Source of the DNA: Isohypsibius dastychi
Taxonomy: Eukaryota; Tardigrada; Eutardigrada; Parachela; Isohypsibiidae
Direction of reading: 5' to 3'
DNA length: 13,504 bases
Assembly: GCA_034696485.1 (NCBI GenBank)
Contig: JAQIWT010000953.1
Coordinates: 1-13,504 of the forward strand
Numbering within the stretch: position 1 is the stretch's first letter; each line of letters begins with the position of its first letter. Made by a program: the position numbers and the translations under genes. This document shows, piece by piece, positions 8,931 to 13,504 of this stretch. The notes beneath the pieces were generated by a model that was given only the letters and a program-made list of their open reading frames with translations, had not been told where the DNA came from and made no database searches.

Positions 8931-11129
8931 CTATACTCCCTGGATTTCTTGCGGAGAACCAATCAGCTAACAGATGAAACTACCAGTCGACTGTTTACCG
9001 CTATGATTTCATGTAAGCTGATTTCTTCCTCCTTGACTACTGCACATCGTCTCGATTTAAAGACCTGCTTACTGCAGTTTACCAGACCGTACTGAACTAC
9101 CCAGATTTCGACGGACCTTTCCATCAGTACGTGAACGAAGCAAAGCTTGACAACAGTGTGTGTTGACCGCGTTGACTATACAGGTGTTTGAGGAGAGCCG
9201 GAAATTACGACAGTACTCAGGTCAAGAAGACTTTCTCTATGTCGATCCGCTTATCACTACCCAAGCAGTTCGCTGGATCCTAAAACACCAGAATGAACTC
9301 GGCGCTTTCATCATTTGACCGCAAGATGTCTTACCATGTAAAATTTCGTCACTGATTATGAATTCTCTATGATATGTCATTCATTTGACAGACATGGCGT
9401 GGGAGAACCAATGGGACCACATCAGGCGATGCCAACAAATACAAATGGTCGGAAAAGGTCAACTTGGCCGTGACGGCTCAAGTCGTGATAATTCTGAAAG
9501 AAATTGCGTCGTTGTCCAGAAGCCTTGGATCTGTAATTAGGATGCTCGACTAGTGACAATTCGTCATCTGGAATAAATGTTTCACTTTCTGGTTGATCCT
9601 TTCTAAATCGCGGTTGTTACCTGTGCATTGACTGTAGCGGGTAGCTTTATGAAAGACGAATCTTTTGAGAGGTTAGAGTCTGTCAATTAATCTCAAAGTA
9701 AGTCATTTATATTTGTGGCTACTGCTGCGTTTAAATAATGACTGTGTTCACACGGAACGTTTTCTTAGGTGAAAAGTAGAGTTCGTGCAGCGTAATCTGG
9801 TGGAATGCGAAACCACTTTCCTCCGCACATATCTCACAAGAGTTCGAGTCCACCGATATTGCAACTACGTACTGGTTACGCGTTGATGGTATACAACTGA
9901 TGGAGGAAATTCCCGGCTGACCAGATCACAAACTGGTTGAATACTCAAAGATCGAACAACGCAGGATTCAGTTGCACCCAGGTATGGATCCGCCCGAAAC
10001 ATGCTGCGGGAATCGACAGAGTATTCATGAAACAATGAGTCCTAGGACAGTTTTGTTGCCCTAAAAGCCCTCATGCACCATTCATAGTTTGCGAAGGTCT
10101 GGGGAGCAACGGATATCAATGTCACCATTTCGGCCAGTAGTTCGCCAGGTTTGAATCCGAAGCATATATTAAGATGGAGGCACTTTCGAAATTACATTCA
10201 ACTTAAGTAGTAATTCTTGTCTTCAACGTGTTCAAAAACTTATGCGCAAATGGAGAACTGATGTACGGATTCCGATTCCATGGGGAGTGATCAATGCGGT
10301 TGCAAGAGGCTCTGGCGCCGCACTTCTTCAACTGGACGTTGAGTATACCGTAGATGCCAAAAGATACATCATTCCACCACCCGTTCAGGCCTTCGATATT
10401 TTTCTCGATGTCACGTATGCTGGGAAGAACAATTCTATCATGGTATTCCGACCTTGCGCTCGGTATGTTCAATTTCATTCTAAAATGCCGATAAGTGTCC
10501 ATGATGACCTTTCGTAAGGTTGGTGCTGTTGGAAGTGAGTCCTCAGAGTGGAATGGCGGTTACTGACGTTGACATTCCGTCAGGATATGCTGTCCATCAG
10601 CCCGATTTGGAAGACTACTGCGGGTCACAGCCTAACCACTTGTTGCGCTATGCTTTCTACGACGGAAGTGTCGTTCTTCTTTGACTATGTAGATCTAGTT
10701 TTCGAGTATTTAATCGTTTTTATACATCGCTCTTTACCATGTTCTGATCGAACAGCTCGGTGACGGACTCACTTTCGTCGATGTCCTGGCTACTCGCTGG
10801 TATCCCGTGGGCAATCAAACTCGCTTCATAACAGGAAAGGTGTATTATTACTACGCGCCAGGTACGATTTCGAATCTTTTCGTGAAGTGAACCTGGATAT
10901 TTAATATAATTCATTCTTCCAGGACGTTTCAACGCTAAAATTCACGAAGGGCACACATGGTGTTCACCGCTCATCTGCCATGTTTGTGGATAGTTCCAGT
11001 CCATAATGTCCGGATTACAACTGTGGTAACATGATCAGGATAGAATTCGCAGTTGTGGCCCGTTTATTTATCCTGATGTTTTTCATACTGCACCCGGTTT
11101 CTGTACTATGAAATAATATGATCTAAATC

Positions 11130-11463
11130 AGGGAGGTAAAGCATACGAACTTCAGTTCAAAGGTTATCTTTCAAATGAAGAACTACCGCATGGACCATCT
11201 CTTGTCCAACTTCGATTTCTTAAAATCAGCGAAATGATCCAGGGTTGCCCGAAAGACTTGAATATCAACAATCACGTTTTTCTCCTCACAACCGATTGGC
11301 AAAGGCCACCCCGGTCATCTTTCAAGATGTCGAAGGTACAAACAAGATTAAAGATTGTGGTAAATCGGTGACAGATTGCGCCATTGAAGGACACAAATAC
11401 GAATTCGGACACCTTTCCCTAATTCCACCCATTGTCCCTCCATTAGTTGTGAAACGGAACTGA
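11130..11463 (+). other. Plus-strand open frames, possible secreted-protein exon, family uncertain
   Basis: Two overlapping plus frames follow the TEP-like C-terminus. The first (about 11135-11280) reads GGKAYELQFKGYLSNEELPH and onward. The second runs from about 11245 to a TGA at 11461-11463 and ends in KIKDCGKSVTDCAIEG, HKYEFGHLSLIPPIVPP and VVKRN. The DCG...C...LSL.P.PI pattern weakly recalls the N-terminal strand of GM2-activator-like ML lipid-binding domains, but the conserved later cysteines are not seen and I treat the link as unproven. An acceptor-like TCTTTCAAG precedes DVEGTNKIKD at 11327. The stretch could also be non-coding. Confidence 0.3.
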
Positions 11464-11465
11464 TA

Positions 11466-11985
11466 TCAGTCGAATATGTGGCCAGTACTTATGTATATCC
11501 AGGATTTTCGATAAGTCTTTGGCAGAGATGCTCGTTCTTCAACAGCAGCCGAACCAGCTTCAAGTCCTCTTTTATGGAGCAGTACAAAGGTCACGATACC
11601 TTGCTGAGGGAGTAGCGGGAACTGCTTGAGGTAAGAGGTTGTCCAGAAGTTAGAAAACTGAGTGAGTGGGTAGATCAGAACTTGGTGTTTGAGGATGAAA
11701 CCAAGGATGTCTCCAGCAGCGATGTTTCCACCTCTACCGTATGTGAGTGGAAGAACTTCATCGCTTTGTAGCATTCGTCAGTTGGGCCAGGAAATGGGTT
11801 TTCTGACGCCTTGTTGTAATCTGCTGCAACAACGACCGCGTCCAGCTTGCCCACAAATAGCCGATGATGCGTCTCGTATGTTTTTGTAATGATATACCTG
11901 TCATTACTACAACAACGTCTTCTAATGTGCAACCATTCGCCAAAGCTAATGTCAGGAGGTAACTTCCAAAACATTGCGGGTTTTT
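11466..11985 (-). pseudogene. Alpha/beta hydrolase (AADAC/HSL type), left copy, broken
   Basis: The HSL/arylacetamide-deacetylase family hydrolyses esters with a Ser-Asp-His triad, an HGGGW oxyanion-hole motif and a GDSAGGN nucleophile elbow. Reading down the minus strand: ISFGEWLH (about 11960) stands where IYFHGGGW should be; YETHHRLFVGKLDAVVVAADY and NKASENPFPGPTDECYKAMK (to 11750) match the VVVSVDYRLAPENPFPA region; the frame then shifts and YGRGGNIAAG (from 11741) matches GDSAGGNLAA, with the catalytic Ser replaced by Gly. The roughly 25 residues that normally separate those two segments are missing. HQVLIYPLTQFSNFWTTSYL and KQFPLLP follow, then a lid-like stretch to TGA at 11466-11468; the Asp and His regions are absent. 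Unlike the right copy, it has no intron before VLIYP. Loss of Ser, oxyanion motif and the C-terminal third indicates a pseudogene. Confidence 0.75.
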
Positions 11986-12708
11986 TCGACCAAGATGAAA
12001 GGGTTCGACATTGCCCTGACTTCAGAAACCTTGAAATACCGTGGGCAACAAGGGCATTTACCGGCAACCAGCTGGATCTGCGTAGGACCAAGTCACGAAG
12101 TACCTGTTTCTTCGAGAACAAAACTATGGTAAGTATTCTGCTACCGAAAATTTACATGAAGTGCAAAATGACCATCTACCTCCATATGTATGGATGACTG
12201 CGGGCCTTATCGCTATCGATACAATGCCCCGTCCACCTGGATGGACCCAGTCGCCTTGAAAGAGAGTACAAAAACGCGTCAAAGGTCAAATGCTCCAAGA
12301 TGATTCCGGATTTTCCCATCTTGCATTGTTGTTCTTGCCAGGAAGACCCTCATTGATTCGTATAGGCCGGCCGAAACCAAGTTTGGATCATACTCAATCA
12401 TTTTTAACCTATCCATATGAAGCATTTGACGGTGCTATCTTCCATACATTGGCTGTGTGGTAACCAACTATCCTACCTACCGTAATTCCATACCACTTGT
12501 TTCGAATAACTTCCGAACTGCCGACCGAACTTCTGGACACAGCCCATTTGGGCTGGCACAGTTGTGTAAAACCGTCTAACTATTTCAATTCCCTCGACGA
12601 TCGTTACAAAACTTCCGATCACGGCAGCCTTCGAACTGGTACGTCGAAAGGAAGTAACGAGCCGGAACCAAAATATCCCGAATTTTCTTTCCGACATTTT
12701 CCAAGTAT
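11986..12708. other. Ambiguous interval between the hydrolase remnants
   Basis: On the minus strand this could hold the decayed N-terminal half of the left hydrolase copy, but I find no clear motif. On the plus strand there are protein-like frames in sequence: one to a GTAAGT donor at 12129 (CPDFRNLEIPWATR, then RSTCFFENKTM); DHLPPYVWMTAGLIAIDTMP (about 12170-12230, stop near 12259); LQDDSGFSHLALLFLPGRPS and SFLTYPYEAFDGAIFHTLAVW (about 12290-12460, stop TAA); and ELPTELLDTAHLGWHS to YPEFSFRHFPSI (12516-12712). They lie in two frames separated by stops. They could be a decayed unrelated plus-strand gene; I cannot name it. Confidence 0.25.
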
Positions 12709-12957
12709 TTAAAGTACACTTCCGCCACGAATCAAACGTAGATCCTCAACAAACAGACTAAAATCCGAGTAAGAAAGAAAGCAGTCAAGAGCATCTTGCG
12801 GCATCGATTCCCATACTTTTGAAAAATCGAAAGTCACACAAGCTTCAGGGGAGAACACGCTGTACCGTCCCCTGGCAATTTTCCGAATAAAAAGCCAGAC
12901 AGTGCGGTGTGAAGTAATCTTTGTACTCACTATACATTGAAAAATACACAGCATCAC
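12709..12957 (-). other. Minus-strand open frame, possible hydrolase N-terminal exon
   Basis: An open frame of 82 codons begins just 23 bases after the stop of the right hydrolase copy. A GTGAGT donor-like site (about 12932) and a TTGCCAG acceptor-like site (about 12875) would remove some 60 nt, leaving GRYSVFSPEACVTFDFSKVW, ESMPQDALDCFLSYSDFSLF and VEDLRLIRGG. AADAC/NCEH1-type hydrolases have at their N-terminus a Tyr-x-Pro, a Trp-Lys and then DALFR...FVELLGL, which fits the position ahead of the left copy. The alternative is a reverse-transcriptase motif A remnant (FDFSKAFDS.P), to which FDFSKVWESMP is similar. I prefer the hydrolase reading on position only. Confidence 0.3.
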
Positions 12958-12979
12958 ATAAAGATTCTTCTCGAACCGT

Positions 12980-13488
12980 TCAAAGCACAGATTTCAAATA
13001 GTCGACCACACAATTCAGCATCTGGCGAGGCGACCGCTCTCCATGAATTCAAAATCCCTGAACTATAACCGTCGGAACTCCATCAGCTGTCAGACGGTCA
13101 GCATAAGCCAGACCATCATCCAATAAAACATCGTATTCACACAAGCCGAGGCAAGTTTGTGGTAAGCTCCTCATCGTTCGCGCCATCAACGGGCATAGAT
13201 ATGGATTCATCATCTTCTTCCTAAAGCGATCCAAGGATTCAGATCTGCATAAAGTTTGGAAGCAGATCCTTCGAACAACTCGTATTTCAGAATGTCCTGG
13301 AATCCGGGGTTAGAATAAACTGAGTGGGTGACCCGGCGATTTTCCAGTATCGCTTCCGCCAGTGAAGGGTCTTCGCCGGAGTAAGTTGAAGCGCACCACG
13401 CAGACACCGGAGCTGTCGGAATGGGAAAGGTTGATAAAAACGACGTGGTCTGGAAATTGACGAACTGAACGGATGGATAAACCAAGAC
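12980..13488 (-). pseudogene. Alpha/beta hydrolase (AADAC/HSL type), right copy, C-terminal half, frame broken
   Basis: Esterases of this family act on neutral esters and are often ER-membrane or secreted enzymes. An exon begins at 13488 after TTCTTTCCAG in phase 0: VLVYPSVQFVNFQTTSFLST, then a lid region (AEAILENRRVTHSVYSN, FQDILKYELFEGSASKLYAD) to LNPW. A one-base shift near 13228-13232 is needed to continue into DRFRKKMMNPYLCPLMA and LCEYDVLLDDGLAYADRL, which holds the catalytic Asp (GAT at 13130-13132) in the EYD..DDG motif. After GVPTVIVQGF comes an in-frame TGA (13049-13051), then IHGERSPRQM with the catalytic His, and NCVVDYLKSVL with the stop at 12980-12982, which is a normal family C-terminus. 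The nucleophile Ser and oxyanion motifs would lie upstream, outside the window. Two lesions in an otherwise well-kept frame suggest a recent pseudogene or sequence error. Confidence 0.8.
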
Positions 13489-13504
13489 CTGGAAAGAAAC
13501 CGTT

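Larger units (their letters stand above)
7700..11111 (+). pseudogene. TEP/CD109-like (alpha-2-macroglobulin family) pseudogene
   Basis: Intact relatives are large extracellular proteins that bind targets covalently through a thioester, as protease inhibitors or opsonins. Domains occur in order: decayed FPETWLW region (VQKLFP, 7713-7730); MG6-like VFSAINMSETSDLG (7904-8059); MG7 LGEVQVTITAATQLGEDVESR (about 8270-8330) to FNVIPDGTEMRFHT; VKAEPPEATVSVS (about 8480-8520); thioester-domain helices LYSLDFLRRTNQLTDE (8931 on), YQTVLNYPDFDGPF (9080 on), LTALTIQVFEES, LKHQNELGAF, KVNLAVTAQVVIILKE, AVVTCALTVAGS, WLNTQRSNNAGFSCTQ and DSFVALKAL; receptor-binding RGSGAALLQLDVEY, SGMAVTDVDIPSGYAV and GKVYYYYAPG; a C-terminal CPDYNC and hydrophobic tail ending at 11109-11111. 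Introns 9013-9077, 9338-9391, 9698-9768, 9982-10045, 10463-10518, 10689-10755 and 10862-10922 keep GT..AG ends and phase. Lesions include stops at 9316 (TGA), 9604 (TAA), 9777 (TAG), 9898 (TGA), 10085 (TAG) and 11004 (TAA), frameshifts near 8460, 9162, 9414, 9870, 10170, 10672 and 10930, and loss of the thioester motif at 8895. Draft sequence errors could explain some frameshifts, but not the whole set. Confidence 0.85.

Noticed and set aside
12709-12957. Reverse-transcriptase fragment (FDFSKVWESMP)
   Set aside because: Only one motif fits, the second Asp is Glu, and no YxDD or other RT motif follows; a hydrolase N-terminus fits the position at least as well. Kept as an alternative in the feature.
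13049-13051. Selenocysteine readthrough at the in-frame TGA
   Set aside because: No SECIS-like structure was recognised after 12980, no hydrolase of this family is known to me to use Sec there, and the same exon has a frameshift.
1-13504. CRISPR arrays, bacterial operons, rRNA or complete transposons
   Set aside because: No spaced direct repeats, no Shine-Dalgarno-led gene runs, no rRNA-like sequence and no transposase were seen; the spliced animal genes exclude a prokaryotic origin.

Overview
This window is animal (metazoan) nuclear DNA rather than bacterial. Genes are broken into exons by short GT..AG introns, mostly 52-71 nt, with donors such as GTGAGT, GTACGT and GTAAGT and acceptors such as TTTCCAG, TTTGCAG and TTTTTCAG. 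Compact introns, moderate base composition and an ACAT microsatellite would fit a nematode, perhaps an enoplean one, but this is inference and another small-intron invertebrate is possible.

Left part (1-6.7 kb, all genes on the minus strand). At the left edge is the 5' half of an intact matrix metalloproteinase (MMP) gene: a signal-peptide exon, a propeptide PGBD-like exon, a cysteine-switch exon and the first catalytic-domain exon, joined in frame. The rest lies off the window. Next are two genes I do not recognise by family (2546-3174 and about 5225-6661). They appear to be distant paralogues: helical, cysteine-containing, probably extracellular, with a phase-1 intron before each large last exon. 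The 2 kb between them holds no gene I can support but does hold diverged dispersed repeats.

Middle part (6.7-11.1 kb, plus strand). A probable divergent promoter region with two CACGTG E-boxes and a hairpin is followed by a microsatellite, then by a long alpha-2-macroglobulin/CD109/TEP-type gene. Splice sites and domain order are preserved from the MG6 region to a hydrophobic C-terminal tail, but the reading frame is broken by many stops and frameshifts and the thioester CGEQ site is gone. I call it a pseudogene.

Right part (11.1-13.5 kb). Two tandem minus-strand copies of an arylacetamide-deacetylase/hormone-sensitive-lipase-type alpha/beta hydrolase are present, both damaged. The right copy keeps its catalytic Asp and His regions but has a frameshift and an in-frame TGA; the left copy has lost its nucleophile Ser and a stretch before it. 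Between and beside them are plus-strand ORFs I cannot assign.

The intact genes (MMP and the paralogue pair) are all on the minus strand at the left; the decayed genes are at the right. The predicted products are largely secreted or extracellular. I see no tRNA, rRNA, CRISPR array or intact transposon.
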